The notes beneath the pieces were generated by a model. The model saw nothing but the letters and a program-made list of their open reading frames with translations. It ran no database searches and had not been told where the DNA came from. 64,000 bases of DNA from Candidatus Methanodesulfokora washburnensis (lineage in GTDB: Archaea; Korarchaeota; Korarchaeia; Korarchaeales; Korarchaeaceae): contig NZ_RCOS01000062.1 in NCBI RefSeq assembly GCF_003947435.1, positions 62,001 to 126,000 on the forward strand, in the 5' to 3' direction. The position numbers and the translations under genes are program-made. Shown piece by piece: positions 21,134 through 31,571 of this stretch. Numbering within the stretch: the stretch's first letter is position 1; every line of letters starts with the position of its first letter.

Positions 21134-22504
21134 TTAAACTTCTCCTGATAGACCTTTATGAGGATATATCTTTTCCATCCTCTTAATTGCAGGATATGGA
21201 ATAGGTAAGCCCACTCCTATGTATATAACACCCTTTTTATCTTGATGTCTTAAAATTCCCGTGGCATCGAACAGGATCAAGTTATCCTTCCCAGAAAGGG
21301 ATCTTATTCTGGATATCTCGAGATCTCTGAACTCTGGATGACCTACCAGAAGAGCAACACAATCCGATCCAGATATTGCTTCCTCTATGCTCCCTGCCCT
21401 AGCTCCCCCAAATGTCTCATCTGATCTGGGATCGTACACCACCACATCATATCCTTTCTCTAAGAAGAACTTTATGAATTTCTCCGATGGGCTCTCCCTT
21501 GTGTCGGATACCCCTTCCTTGTATGTGACACCTAGGACAGCTATCCTCCTTCTTCCATTGCACCCAACGAGATCCATGACCTCGTGAACTATTCTAGCAT
21601 ATCTGTAGGGGCCGGAATCATTCACATTTCTGGCCTCAAATATCATGAGGGGCTCATATCCCAACTTCCTCCCAGCATGATAGAGAAAGAGAGGATCCTT
21701 TGTCAGGCAGGGTCCTCCAACTCCCAGTCCAGCTCTTAGGAGATTAACTCTTGGGTGTCTGTTTGCAAGCTCCATGACCTCCCAGAAGTCTACCCCGAGC
21801 AATTCGCATATTCTGGCAACCTCATTGGAGAAAGCTATGTTCACATCCCTGTATGCATTTTCCACCAATTTGACTACCTCTGCTGTCCTGAAGGATGTGT
21901 GAACTATGTCTCCCCTGATAAAAAGCCTGTAAAGATCCTCTGCAGCTCTTGCTGCCTCAAGAGAGTCAGCTCCTATTATCCTAGTGTTTCCAGTTATCTC
22001 CTCTATCAATCTGCCGGGCAGTGCCCTCTCAGGGCAGTATGCTATCATCAGATCGCTTCTCTCCTCCTGCTTGAGCCAGTTCATTATCATCCCACTTGAG
22101 CCCGGAGGAAGCGTGCTCTCCACAACTATCAGCCCATTTTTTCCCACATAACGGGCTGCTGTCCTTATTGCATCCTCTAAAAAGCTCAGATCCGGATTTC
22201 CATCCGAGAACTTTGGTGTTGGAACGGCTATTATTGCTGCATCTATCCCCATTAAGTCCTCTTTTTTGTAACTCGGCCTGTATTTTCCGGTCGATATCGC
22301 CTTTTTCAGAAGGTCTTTCAGATCCCTCTCATTTAATCTTGTTATTCCCTTTCTGAGCTCCTCAACGAGCGATCTATCCACATCATATCCAACTACCTCT
22401 ACGCCAGAGTTAGCTAAGAGGACAGCTATTGGCAAGCCTATGTATCCCTGACCGATCACTCCAACTCTTCTGAACCTCAATTGCCACACCACATTCACAT
22501 GCAT
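21134..22504 (-). CDS. Nucleotide-sugar (UDP-N-acetylmannosamine-type) dehydrogenase
   Basis: Rossmann GVIGQGYIGLPIAVLLA; VESTLPPGSSG; GVGGPCLTKDP. Confidence 0.9.
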   Translation of the reverse strand: MHVNVVWQLRFRRVGVIGQGYIGLPIAVLLANSGVEVVGYDVDRSLVEELRKGITRLNERDLKDLLKKAISTGKYRPSYKKEDLMGIDAAIIAVPTPKFSDGNPDLSFLEDAIRTAARYVGKNGLIVVESTLPPGSSGMIMNWLKQEERSDLMIAYCPERALPGRLIEEITGNTRIIGADSLEAARAAEDLYRLFIRGDIVHTSFRTAEVVKLVENAYRDVNIAFSNEVARICELLGVDFWEVMELANRHPRVNLLRAGLGVGGPCLTKDPLFLYHAGRKLGYEPLMIFEARNVNDSGPYRYARIVHEVMDLVGCNGRRRIAVLGVTYKEGVSDTRESPSEKFIKFFLEKGYDVVVYDPRSDETFGGARAGSIEEAISGSDCVALLVGHPEFRDLEISRIRSLSGKDNLILFDATGILRHQDKKGVIYIGVGLPIPYPAIKRMEKIYPHKGLSGEV

Positions 22505-22778
22505 CCTCGAGTAGAAAAGCCCTTCTGATGGAATTGTTGAAATCGAGGAAAATGACCATGAAAGATCTCAAAACCCATAGTTTTATAACTTAGTTCAGCC
22601 TGTGCATGTGATTGTTGCTGCTGATAGTTTTTGGGGAGAGATAACATAATTCTTGGAATGAGGAACAAAACTGCTTAGCAAGACTTCGAAGAGGCAAAAG
22701 ATGAAGCAGTTATCTTAAGGGATATCTAAAATTTGCTTAAAGAGATAACTCAGGATTCCTTTCAATTTGATAGAGAGA

Positions 22779-22982
22779 TTAGACTAGGGTTCCTCTTATC
22801 TCCCTGACCTTCAGCCTTGTTATATGGCCTGCTATTCTGTTCCTGTACACCTTTGACTTTATTTCAGCTATCTCATTGAGAATCCTTTTATTGTGCTCAA
22901 AATCCGTTGTCCACAGGTCAGAGTACTCCTTCACCAGCTTGTATGCGATCCTCTTTATGTTCTTCTCCTTTACTGTTCCCAT
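22779..22982 (-). CDS. rps17e: Ribosomal protein eS17
   Basis: MGTVKEKNIKRIAYKLVKEYSDLWTTDFEHNKRILNEIAEIKSKVYRNRIAGHITRL matches S17e pattern. Confidence 0.88.
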   Translation of the reverse strand: MGTVKEKNIKRIAYKLVKEYSDLWTTDFEHNKRILNEIAEIKSKVYRNRIAGHITRLKVREIRGTLV

Positions 22983-23132
22983 GTCACCACCTGCTACTGC
23001 ACGCCCCTACTGTCTAAGCAGTATTTAACTTTTAATGTCCATGGGAGCTTCTATTTGTCAAGAATTTTTAAAAATAATAATTTAAATTTCATCTAAAGCA
23101 AAGCTTTTTAGAAAGTTATGATCGTTTAACGT

Positions 23133-23591
23133 GTGAGAAACTCTGATATAACACCAGGACTGCAGGAATACCTTACATCAATATATAGACTGAAGAAAAG
23201 CGGGAAAAAGGAGATTAGAATAGGAGATCTTGCCAGAGAGAGAAATGTGAGGCTTCCTAGTGTGACAGGTGCGATGAAAAGGCTCGCCAAGATGAACTTA
23301 GTCAAGTATAGCAGATATGGAAGCATTGAGCTAACGGAGGATGGGGAGAGAATAGCAGAAGTTCTGGACAGAATAGAGAGGGATTTCTACTCATTCCTTG
23401 TGAACTTTCTTGGTGTGCCGGAGGATGAGGCCAGAGAGGAGGCATGCCATGTGGAGCATGGGGTAAACGTGGAGACAGCTAAAAGGCTGGTTGCATTCAT
23501 GGATTATCTGAACAAATGCCTACCGGAGGAGGAGAGAAGAAGGATAAAGGAGTATATTGAGGAAAGAGCAGATCTGAAGTGTAGTACTTAA
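23133..23591 (+). CDS. DtxR/MntR-family metal-dependent transcriptional regulator
   Basis: YLTSIYRLKKSGKKEIRIGDLARERNVRLPSVTGAMKRLAKMNLVKYSRYGSIELTEDG. Confidence 0.85.
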   Translation: MRNSDITPGLQEYLTSIYRLKKSGKKEIRIGDLARERNVRLPSVTGAMKRLAKMNLVKYSRYGSIELTEDGERIAEVLDRIERDFYSFLVNFLGVPEDEAREEACHVEHGVNVETAKRLVAFMDYLNKCLPEEERRRIKEYIEERADLKCST

Positions 23592-23658
23592 CTGTGAAGC
23601 ATATTTGCAGCAAGAAAAAGTTAAAATATTTATCCCAGCAATGAGCGGTGGTGATCAT

Positions 23659-23886
23659 ATGGCCAAGTACAAGATAGTTCAGGATAGAGAGAGCTGCATA
23701 GCTGATGGTGTTTGTGCATCCCTTTGCCCCGATAACTGGTACATAGCTGATGATGGTCTTGCCTCTCCAGTCAAGACGGAGCTGGATGACCTGGGATGCA
23801 ACATGGATGCTGCGCAGGCCTGTCCTGTGAATATAATTCACATATATGAGATAAAGGAGGATGGGTCTCAGAAACAGCTGATATGA
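23659..23886 (+). CDS. Ferredoxin (start moved to internal Met of ORF 23605)
   Basis: MAKYKIVQDRESCIADGVCASLCPDNW...AAQACPVNIIHI. Confidence 0.85.
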   Translation: MAKYKIVQDRESCIADGVCASLCPDNWYIADDGLASPVKTELDDLGCNMDAAQACPVNIIHIYEIKEDGSQKQLI

Positions 23887-23904
23887 CCCTCTCTTTTTTA
23901 TTTT

Positions 23905-23964
23905 TGCGCTCAGAGTGAGTTGGGCACCTCACTCATCGGTCGATGCTCGTATCATCATCGCGCA
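23905..23964 (-). ncRNA. Candidate archaeal C/D-box sRNA (60 nt)
   Basis: Minus strand reads TGCGC-G-ATGATGA-(38 nt)-CTGA-GCGCA: C box RUGAUGA and D box CUGA enclosed by a perfect 5-bp terminal stem; CGATGA possible C' box inside; intergenic. Confidence 0.45.
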
Positions 23965-24100
23965 TTATGAGCTGCCCACAGCTGAGCCTGTGGGCTTCCA
24001 GCATTTGCCCGGGGAGGGGGAACATCCCAAAGCAACAGGACTTTCTTATTTTTAAGCTTTTCACCACTTACTATGAATAGCGTGGTTTTTCCGGCGAAAT

Positions 24101-25654
24101 TTGATAATAGCTATAACTGTTATAAAGCTTGAATCAAGATTGTTTTTAAGATGCACTGACCAAAGGGATAGGAGGTGGTCCTTGATAGAAGTTCCTTATG
24201 CAACTGTTGCGCAGAGGCTTATGGCCGGTATCATAGATCTCATGATAATCTCCGTCATCAGCATGCCTATATTCATTTTTACGGCCAAATACTCTCTTTT
24301 TGTGCAGTTCTCTTTAGCGACATCCTCTGCTGTTGTGCTGACGACTCTATATTATTCGCTGACCGAGGGAGCTCTTTCAACAAGTCCTGGAAAAAAGATG
24401 ATGAACTTATATATCCTAGATTCTGACTCCTTTAGGCCAATTAGTTACAGACAGGCACTTGTGAGGAACATAATCAGGATGGCAGACGCCTCCCTTCTCT
24501 ACCTTCCCATGGTGCTGAACAAGGACAAGAGGAGAATCGGCGATGGAGCAGCTGGAACCATTGTTGTCTCAAAGAGGAGGCTTTCTGTAAGAGTAATAAG
24601 CCCTGAGGAGTACAAAAAGAGGAAAATGGTAGAAGGTGGAGCATATTCAATGGATTTAGCTGTTGCTGAAGCCCTTATAGATAAGATAAAGGAGAAAGCA
24701 AGTACATTTCCAGCAGAAAAACTGGAAAATACAATAAAGTATATAGAAAGGGGGGTAAAAATCGATGAGATAAAGAGGAGATCTATGGAGACAATTGGCA
24801 GCGATGATCCATGCTCCATTTTAGCTTTTTCTGTGCTGGCTGGATACATCCCAGCAAGAAGTATTCTCTCTCAGCAGGACTTCGTCGATATACTGGAAAA
24901 AGCATCCCTATTTGCCTTTTCCCAAGAGGAAAGACGATCCCTTTCCATCAAAGCAGGAGTGCTCAGGGGAATAGATGAAGCTGAGAGATATACCAAGCCC
25001 TTTAGACTTAACATTCTTTTGAGGTCAATGTGGGACTCTCCAAGGCTGTTCAGGGAGATAACACCGTTCTTTCTGGCATCTTTTTTCATCCTGTTGTTTT
25101 CAGCATTCTTTGCCATGTGGATGCCGAGCGATATAGTGAGCCAGCTGAAGGAGCTCATGGGAAAAGAGAACATAAGCATGCCAGGTCCATTTGTAACAGC
25201 GATTATGATAATTTTAAATAATATTAAAGTATGGTTGCTTTTGTATGGAGGAGGTCCCCTTATCATAGCCTCCCCTTCCGTTACAGCGATTAACGGAGTG
25301 ATACTGGGCAGCGTGGGAGGTCTGCTAATGAGAGAGGGCAGAGCCCTTGATTTCCTCTCCGCGGTGCTCCCACATGGCGTGATGGAGGTGACAGCCATAC
25401 TGATAGCAAGCTCTATCGGCATAAAGATGGGCCTCTCATTGATATTTCCTGGAGAAAAAAGCAGATATGAGTCATTAAAGGAGGTGGCAATGAGATATTC
25501 TGATTTAGTAGTGCTATCTGCAGTCCTCTTGTTTATAGCAGGATTTGTGGAAGCATTCATAACTCCCATTTTAATGCATGAACACAGCATAGCTATAACT
25601 GTATCAATATTAGAGATTATAGTCCTTTATTTATTTTTATTAAAATCTAAGTAG
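24101..25654 (+). CDS. RDD-domain plus SpoIIM/DUF95-like membrane protein (single ORF; start uncertain)
   Basis: N-terminal VAQRLMAGIIDLMIISV...TSPGKKMMNL (RDD) and C-terminal multi-TM INGVILGSVGG...LPHGVMEVTAILIAS (SpoIIM-like). Confidence 0.75.
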   Translation: MIIAITVIKLESRLFLRCTDQRDRRWSLIEVPYATVAQRLMAGIIDLMIISVISMPIFIFTAKYSLFVQFSLATSSAVVLTTLYYSLTEGALSTSPGKKMMNLYILDSDSFRPISYRQALVRNIIRMADASLLYLPMVLNKDKRRIGDGAAGTIVVSKRRLSVRVISPEEYKKRKMVEGGAYSMDLAVAEALIDKIKEKASTFPAEKLENTIKYIERGVKIDEIKRRSMETIGSDDPCSILAFSVLAGYIPARSILSQQDFVDILEKASLFAFSQEERRSLSIKAGVLRGIDEAERYTKPFRLNILLRSMWDSPRLFREITPFFLASFFILLFSAFFAMWMPSDIVSQLKELMGKENISMPGPFVTAIMIILNNIKVWLLLYGGGPLIIASPSVTAINGVILGSVGGLLMREGRALDFLSAVLPHGVMEVTAILIASSIGIKMGLSLIFPGEKSRYESLKEVAMRYSDLVVLSAVLLFIAGFVEAFITPILMHEHSIAITVSILEIIVLYLFLLKSK

Positions 25655-26480
25655 ATATATAAGAAAACAATAAGCTCAGCACTTCTGTTGCCCTAGAGGA
25701 GGGAAGTTTTTCAAGGATATAGATAGTCTCCTCCCTTATCTCGTCTATCTTCCTCGATATAACAGTCCTGGGATCTGAAGAATCTATTAGATGGGATAGC
25801 TCCTCTTTTCTCTCCCAATCGTTGAGGTCGTCTCTCATCTGGTATATCAGGCCCATGTTCCTTCCTATCAATGCAAGATCCTCGGCCAGCCTTTCCTTTG
25901 CGGAGAGCATGCCGCCTATCCTCAGGGCTGTCTCAAAAAGTATTGCTGTCTTTCCATATATTATATCCATATATCTCTCAAATGATATTATCTCCTTTTT
26001 TCTAACTAATTGACTCTCCTCAGCCTCCTTCTCGCTCATGAGCCTCGTTGCAGCAGCGACTATATCGCTTATATCGCAGCCATACATCGAGCTTATCCTC
26101 AGAACAATTGATAAAATGAAATCAGCTATCAATATGGAGAGCTCCAGCCCATATCTCCTGTGAAAGGAGGGAAATCCCCTCCTAGATTGATCTCCATCTA
26201 TTATATCATCATGTATTAAGGATGCTGTGTGCAGAAGTTCCACCATTGCAGCTGCAGGATCCGGATCTCTTCTGGGCCCGCCTATCTCATTTCCCAGGTA
26301 GAGGAGCACAGGTCTTATCATCTTTCCTCCTCTTGTTGCCTCGAGAAGTGGTTCATAGAAGATGGATCCTCTGTATTCGGAGAGCACGTTAAGCAATGCT
26401 CTTGATCCCCTGTTGACGTATGGAGATATGAGCTCTTTTACCCTTTCCTCAAGCTGAGCGCTGTAGATCAAATTCCACAC
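25647..26480 (-). CDS. Polyprenyl (geranylgeranyl) diphosphate synthase
   Basis: GGKMIRPVLLYL; DDIIDGDQSRRG first Asp-rich motif; second motif region MRDDLNDW. Confidence 0.88.
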   Translation of the reverse strand: MWNLIYSAQLEERVKELISPYVNRGSRALLNVLSEYRGSIFYEPLLEATRGGKMIRPVLLYLGNEIGGPRRDPDPAAAMVELLHTASLIHDDIIDGDQSRRGFPSFHRRYGLELSILIADFILSIVLRISSMYGCDISDIVAAATRLMSEKEAEESQLVRKKEIISFERYMDIIYGKTAILFETALRIGGMLSAKERLAEDLALIGRNMGLIYQMRDDLNDWERKEELSHLIDSSDPRTVISRKIDEIREETIYILEKLPSSRATEVLSLLFSYIST

Positions 26481-26622
26481 CTATCCCCTTGCCACCAGAG
26501 ATCTTAATAATAATTTCTTCATTTTATAACATGATATTTTCTTTTATACCTTTCCACAAAGGTTAAAAATGTGGGCACTGCCTATCGCTGGGAAAAGTTG
26601 GTGATTGTGAAGAGGTGTCTGG

Positions 26623-27888
26623 ATGCCTGAGAAGGAGCATATTAACCTGATCTTCGTCGGACATGTGGACCATGGAAAATCCACCCTAGTCGGAAGAATA
26701 CTCCTTGACCTCGGTTTGGTCAAGGAGCTTCCTCCAGCAGAGGTAGCTGGAGAGGCACAGCTGGCATGGCTTGCAGATAGGTTGAAGGAGGAGAGGGAGA
26801 GAGGAGTCACAATAGATCTGGCTCACATGAAGATAGAGACTCCTCATAAGATGATAACAGTGATAGATGCTCCTGGACACAGGGACTTCGTGAAGAACAT
26901 GATAACAGGCGCAAGCCAAGCTGATGCAGCTGTTTTAGTTGTAAGCGCTAAACATGGAGAGGGAGTTCAGGCACAGACGATAGAACATGCATTCCTCCTA
27001 AAGACACTGGGTGTAAATCAGCTTGTAGTTGCTATAAACAAGATGGACGACCAGACCGTTAACTACAGCAAGGAGAAATATGAAGAGGTAAAGGCAAAAG
27101 TTGCTGATCTGCTGAAGAAAGTTGGATATGACCCCTCAAAGATCCACTTCGTCCCGACAAGCGGGTGGAAAGGGGACAATGTGACAAAAAAGAGCGATAA
27201 GACCCCATGGTACGATGGACCGACTCTGTATGAAGTATTTGACACTTTCACCTCGCCTCCAAAGCCTCTAGACAAGCCTCTAAGGCTTCCAGTTCAGGAT
27301 GTCTTCAGCATAAAGGGAGTCGGAACTGTGATAGTCGGCAGAGTTGAGACAGGAGTTCTCAAGCCTGGAGACAGCATAATAATAGAGCCTCTTGGCAAAA
27401 CAGCTGAGGTGAAGAGCATAGAGATGCATCATGAGCCGTTGCAGAAGGCTGAACCAGGTGATAACATAGGGATAAACGTGAAAGGAGTTGAGAGAAATGA
27501 GGTAAGGAGAGGGGATGTGATAGGGCATGTGAACAATCCTCCGACTGTTGTGAAGGAGTTCACAGCTCAAATAGTGGTTCTGCAGCACCCAACAGCGATA
27601 GCTCCGGGCTATACCCCTGTCATTCATGCTCACACAGGGCACATGGCGTGCAAGTTAGTGGCTATAGAGAAGAAGATAGACCCAAGGACAGGACAGGTCT
27701 TAGAGGAGAATCCCGCATTTATAAAGAGAGGAGATGCTGCTGTGGTCAGATTTCAGCCTCTCAAGCCTTTTGTCATAGAGAGATTCAAGGACTTTCCACC
27801 TCTAGGCAGATTTGCTGTCAGGGACATGGGAATAACGGTAGCTGCTGGGATAGTATTGGATGTAGTGCCAATGGAGAAGAAGAAATAA
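26623..27888 (+). CDS. tuf: Translation elongation factor EF-1 alpha
   Basis: [47 protein letters not shown]. Confidence 0.97.
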   Translation: MPEKEHINLIFVGHVDHGKSTLVGRILLDLGLVKELPPAEVAGEAQLAWLADRLKEERERGVTIDLAHMKIETPHKMITVIDAPGHRDFVKNMITGASQADAAVLVVSAKHGEGVQAQTIEHAFLLKTLGVNQLVVAINKMDDQTVNYSKEKYEEVKAKVADLLKKVGYDPSKIHFVPTSGWKGDNVTKKSDKTPWYDGPTLYEVFDTFTSPPKPLDKPLRLPVQDVFSIKGVGTVIVGRVETGVLKPGDSIIIEPLGKTAEVKSIEMHHEPLQKAEPGDNIGINVKGVERNEVRRGDVIGHVNNPPTVVKEFTAQIVVLQHPTAIAPGYTPVIHAHTGHMACKLVAIEKKIDPRTGQVLEENPAFIKRGDAAVVRFQPLKPFVIERFKDFPPLGRFAVRDMGITVAAGIVLDVVPMEKKK

Positions 27889-27917
27889 ACTCTCTCCTTT
27901 TTTGATCAGGTGATTCA

Positions 27918-28232
27918 ATGGATACCCTGAGGGTTGAGCTCATCAGCACAAACCCAAGGAGCTTAGAAGAGGTATCTAGACAGTTAAAAGACATAGCCGA
28001 GAAAATGGGGATAAGAATTAAGGGCCCGATTCCTCTGCCCACAAAGAGGTTGAGAGTGACTACATTGAAGAACCCCTCAGGTGAGGGAACAAGCACATAC
28101 CATAAGTTTGAGATGAGAATCCATAAAAGGATAATAGACATACCAAATCCAGACAACAGATTTGTCAGAAGGATGATGGAAATCTCCCTGCCGGAGGATG
28201 TGAAAATAAGCATAGTGATGCTGTCTAAGTGA
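27918..28232 (+). CDS. rps10: Ribosomal protein uS10
   Basis: GPIPLPTKRLRVTTLKNPSGEGTSTYHKFEMRIHKRIIDI. Confidence 0.95.
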   Translation: MDTLRVELISTNPRSLEEVSRQLKDIAEKMGIRIKGPIPLPTKRLRVTTLKNPSGEGTSTYHKFEMRIHKRIIDIPNPDNRFVRRMMEISLPEDVKISIVMLSK

Positions 28233-28388
28233 TTGTTATTTCTCCTGCATGAAGAAGCCGAAGTTAACAGTTCTGGTGTATAAGTTTTATAGTACCTTTA
28301 TTTTGGGTTATATTAAAAAGGAATTTTTGATAAATTAATTAGAGGAAAGTTACTGGGATAATGATATCACTCCTCCATAAACTCAGAA

Positions 28389-28409
28389 CCCGGAGCCAAT
28401 GGCTCCGGG
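28389..28409. other. Perfect 9-bp stem, 3-nt loop hairpin immediately outside attL
   Basis: cccggagcc-aat-ggctccggg; abuts the tRNA-derived repeat. Confidence 0.6.
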
Positions 28410-28410
28410 T

Positions 28411-28469
28411 ATACGCCGGGGGTGGGATTTGAACCCACGAGGCCCGATTGGGCCACCGGCTCTCAAGGC
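28411..28469. repeat. attL: 59-bp copy of tRNA-Ser 3' portion
   Basis: atacgccgggggtgggatttgaacccacgaggcccgattgggccaccggctctcaaggc, identical to 53020-53078. Confidence 0.95.
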
Positions 28470-29372
28470 TTCCCCCTTATGAAAAATGGAGAATCTAAAG
28501 GCTCTAAAATCCGTGAGGGACTTCACGACTTGAGAATTGAGAATGATGAGAATAAGAGAATATTAGATGATTTCAGAGATTATTTGCTGATAGACAGGCA
28601 GCTGGAAGAAGGAACTGTTGAGAGGCACATTTTGGAGATAAAGAGACTATTTAAGAACTCAGATTTCAACCCTCTTCAAGCTGAAAGGTCTGATATAAGG
28701 AGATATTTGATGAGATTCAAGGATCTATCCCCCTACAGCTATGCAAACATCTTAAAGGCACTGAGGATCTTTTACAGGGATTACTTGGGAAAGCCAGAGG
28801 TCATTCAGGGGTTCAAATTCCCAAGCAGACCCTACAAATTGGTCAAGATTCCCCCGAAGAAAGATCTCAAGGAATTTTACAGCTGGCTGAAGGAGCCCTT
28901 AGCCAAAGCGATGTTTTTGATCTACGCCACAACTGGACTTAGGAGAAAGGAGGTTCTTTCACTCAAAATTGGGGATATAGATTTTGAGAGGAGGATGATA
29001 ATTCCAAGAGGGGGATCGAGGACGAAGAAGACATGGATTACCTTCTACAACTATGAGGCAGAAGAGGCCTTGAAAGAGTGCTTGGGATCTTTTTCCAATT
29101 TAAAAGGAGAGGAAAAGCTCTTTCCATTCGGCGAGCACTATTTCAGGAATAGATGCAAGCAGTTTGAGAGAGAAAGGGGAGTAAAAATAACCCCTCAGGT
29201 GCTGAGGGAGTGGTTTGCCTGCGAAATGGGAAGGCTGGGAGTTCCTGATAGGTATGTCGATGCTTTCTGCGGAAGGGTTCCAAGGAGCGTTTTGGCAAGG
29301 CACTATACAGACTTCAGCCCAGAAAAGCTAAAGGAAATATACGATAAAGCCAATCTCAAAGTTTTGAGCTAA
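28422..29372 (+). CDS. Tyrosine recombinase/integrase, C-terminal part (int(C)) of a split SSV-type integrase
   Basis: ATTGLRRKEVLSLKIGDID (catalytic Arg), C-terminal VLREWFACEMG... and SVLARHYTDFSPEKLKEIY (Tyr); ORF starts inside attL. Confidence 0.9.
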   Translation: MGFEPTRPDWATGSQGFPLMKNGESKGSKIREGLHDLRIENDENKRILDDFRDYLLIDRQLEEGTVERHILEIKRLFKNSDFNPLQAERSDIRRYLMRFKDLSPYSYANILKALRIFYRDYLGKPEVIQGFKFPSRPYKLVKIPPKKDLKEFYSWLKEPLAKAMFLIYATTGLRRKEVLSLKIGDIDFERRMIIPRGGSRTKKTWITFYNYEAEEALKECLGSFSNLKGEEKLFPFGEHYFRNRCKQFERERGVKITPQVLREWFACEMGRLGVPDRYVDAFCGRVPRSVLARHYTDFSPEKLKEIYDKANLKVLS

Positions 29373-29451
29373 AAGCTTAAATATTCTTTTAACTGTGAAC
29401 TTAAGATGACTTATGTGGTGGATGAAGATTTAGAAACCCTAAGGTGAGAAT

Positions 29452-29815
29452 ATGCCGACATTTAAAAAACATGAAATGCACTGTAGAATAATCGGTTTAC
29501 CCAAAGAAATTTGCAAAGCAGTAAACCGATCTACCATCCCAATGAATTCCAGGATGTAGACATCGGGAACTCCGACATCAGCTGAGCGACTGCGACTCAA
29601 TTGCTCAAAGCTTTAAGTATAAAGCATTAGCTGAGGGTAAAAGTGAATCAGAAGCTTCAAGAATTTCTGATCAAGCAAGGTCAGCTTGCATGCTACACAT
29701 TCGGGATGATTGTGAGGAAGGTAGCGAGGTCTGCAAAAAGAGTTTGCCATGCGAAGAAGTAAAAGAAGAATTATACAGGCTTATTTTAAGGGCGAAGCTG
29801 GGTTATAAGGGCTAA
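29452..29815 (+). pseudogene. Frameshifted gene remnant, unknown function
   Basis: Three consecutive frames give a continuous-looking protein: MPTFKKHEMHCRIIGLPKEICKAVNR / IYHPNEFQDVDIGNSDIS / DCDSIAQSFKYKALAEGKSESEASRISDQARSACMLHIRDDCEEGSEVCKKSLPCEEVKEELYRLILRAKLGYKG. Confidence 0.45.
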
Positions 29816-29894
29816 GGATTCAAAGATGATATTTATCCTTTTAAGGGATAGAAATCCTACAAAAACCTACCTTTACCCCATGAAAACCCTAAAT

Positions 29895-31553
29895 TTAGCT
29901 GTGGGCTTGCAACAACTGCTTAACTTGTTTTATAATCAATTCGGGACATTCGATTTCATCTATCCATTTTAGAGTTCTAAAATCGTCCCAAGCTCTCCGC
30001 CAAACAGGACAAACAGGGGATTTTACCCCTGTTTTTGAGTTCATTTTTAGTGGTTCGAATTTTTCAGATGAAATTTGAGGAGAGATTTCAATTTTCGAAC
30101 TGTTTGTCTCTTTAACAGCTTTTGATATGAGCTCAAATGGCTTTGTGTAGGTAAAAGCGAGTTTATTCCCATTTAAGAAAAGCTCCTTGAAAACAAGCCT
30201 TATTAATTGTCTTTTCTCTTCAAGATTGGCTTTTAGATAGATTTCTTTTGCTCTTTGGGATAATTCGTAGAGGTTTAATCCGAGCTCATAGTACTTCAAG
30301 TTGGCCCTCTCATGCCTTTTGATTGCAGATTCAATTTCCTCTTTCTCCTTTGAATACTGCTTAAGCTTCCTCTCGTAGAATTCTTCAGATATCTTTCCAT
30401 CCAGCTTATCATCGTAGAGCCTGTCTAACCTATTCAAAATCATCTCATACCTTCTTTTAAGCTCGTTTAAACATGCTTCACGGTAGGCGATTTCGTCTCT
30501 GTGGCTGTCCTTTAGGGCTTTGTGAACCCACTCCATTAACCGTTTATTCTTTATCTCAAGGTTTCCGAAGGCCTCTAAAACCTGCTTTTCTACTTCATTC
30601 TCTTTAACCCAAGTCTTCTGAGCACATCTTCTGTATTGGCTACAATGGCCGTAAACAATTCCCTTGTGTTTTTCCCAAGTGATGAGCCTCTTGCATTCAC
30701 CGCACCTAATTAATCCCTTGAAAAGCCAGAGGTGCTTTCTGTATTTTGGGGTAGTCTTCCCATTTAACACTCTCTGGGCTCTATCGAATAATTCTTTTGA
30801 AATTATGGGTTGATGCTTTCCGTCATAAAGCTTTCCATTCCATCTAATCTTCCCGTAGTAGAATGGATGTGATAGGAGAGAAGCCATCCTAGACTTACAG
30901 AGCTTATTACCTTTTTTCGTCCTCAAACCTTCTTTCCACATCACTTCAACAAGTTTTTCCAGAGAATAATTTCCAGTAGCATAAAGCTCAAACATCTTCC
31001 TAATTAAGGGAGCTTTCTCCTCATCGATCACCGGAATTTTGTGTCCTTCGCTCCCAACAAGCTTATAACCCAATGGCGGAACTCCGGGAAGCCAACCTTG
31101 ACTTATTTTCTCCATCTGTCCCTTCTTTATCTCCTCAGAGAGGTTTTCAATGTAGTTTTTAGCTAAAATAACCCTTATTCCCCAATTTAACTTCTCTTGA
31201 GACCTAGAGTTTTTGTGGAGGACCAATGAATCTTTGACTAAGTGGACCTGCCTTTCAGGATCTTTCTCAAGCCATTCATCAATTAAAACAGCATCCTTTA
31301 AATTTCTAGTTAACCTATCAACCTTTTCGCAGAGAATGATCTTAATGTCGTTTCTCTTTACAAAAGAGAGCATCTCCTTGAAAATTTCTCTTTGTCGTTT
31401 CCCGCTTGCAGATTCAGAGACTGAGAAAATCCTTGCAACTTCAAAACCCTTCCTTTCAGCATACTCTCTGAGGAGTTTCTCTTGAGCAGGTAAGGAATAA
31501 CCAGTTTCCTCCTGCTCCCTTGAACTAACTCTCGCATAGATTACTGCCTTCAT
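29895..31553 (-). CDS. Large serine recombinase (resolvase + recombinase + zinc-ribbon domains)
   Basis: MKAVIYARVSSREQEETGYSLPAQEKLL; SASGKRQREIFKEML; LCEKVDRLTRNLKD; zinc ribbon FKGLIRCGECKRLITW...YGHCSQYRRC. Confidence 0.93.
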   Translation of the reverse strand: MKAVIYARVSSREQEETGYSLPAQEKLLREYAERKGFEVARIFSVSESASGKRQREIFKEMLSFVKRNDIKIILCEKVDRLTRNLKDAVLIDEWLEKDPERQVHLVKDSLVLHKNSRSQEKLNWGIRVILAKNYIENLSEEIKKGQMEKISQGWLPGVPPLGYKLVGSEGHKIPVIDEEKAPLIRKMFELYATGNYSLEKLVEVMWKEGLRTKKGNKLCKSRMASLLSHPFYYGKIRWNGKLYDGKHQPIISKELFDRAQRVLNGKTTPKYRKHLWLFKGLIRCGECKRLITWEKHKGIVYGHCSQYRRCAQKTWVKENEVEKQVLEAFGNLEIKNKRLMEWVHKALKDSHRDEIAYREACLNELKRRYEMILNRLDRLYDDKLDGKISEEFYERKLKQYSKEKEEIESAIKRHERANLKYYELGLNLYELSQRAKEIYLKANLEEKRQLIRLVFKELFLNGNKLAFTYTKPFELISKAVKETNSSKIEISPQISSEKFEPLKMNSKTGVKSPVCPVWRRAWDDFRTLKWIDEIECPELIIKQVKQLLQAHS

Positions 31554-31571
31554 GTTAAGGAATAAATTATT

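Noticed and set aside
28389-28409. Hairpin outside attL as part of the element's recombination machinery
   Set aside because: It lies outside the repeat on the host side; it is equally explained as a tRNA/uS10 3'-flank hairpin, and nothing ties it to the integrase.
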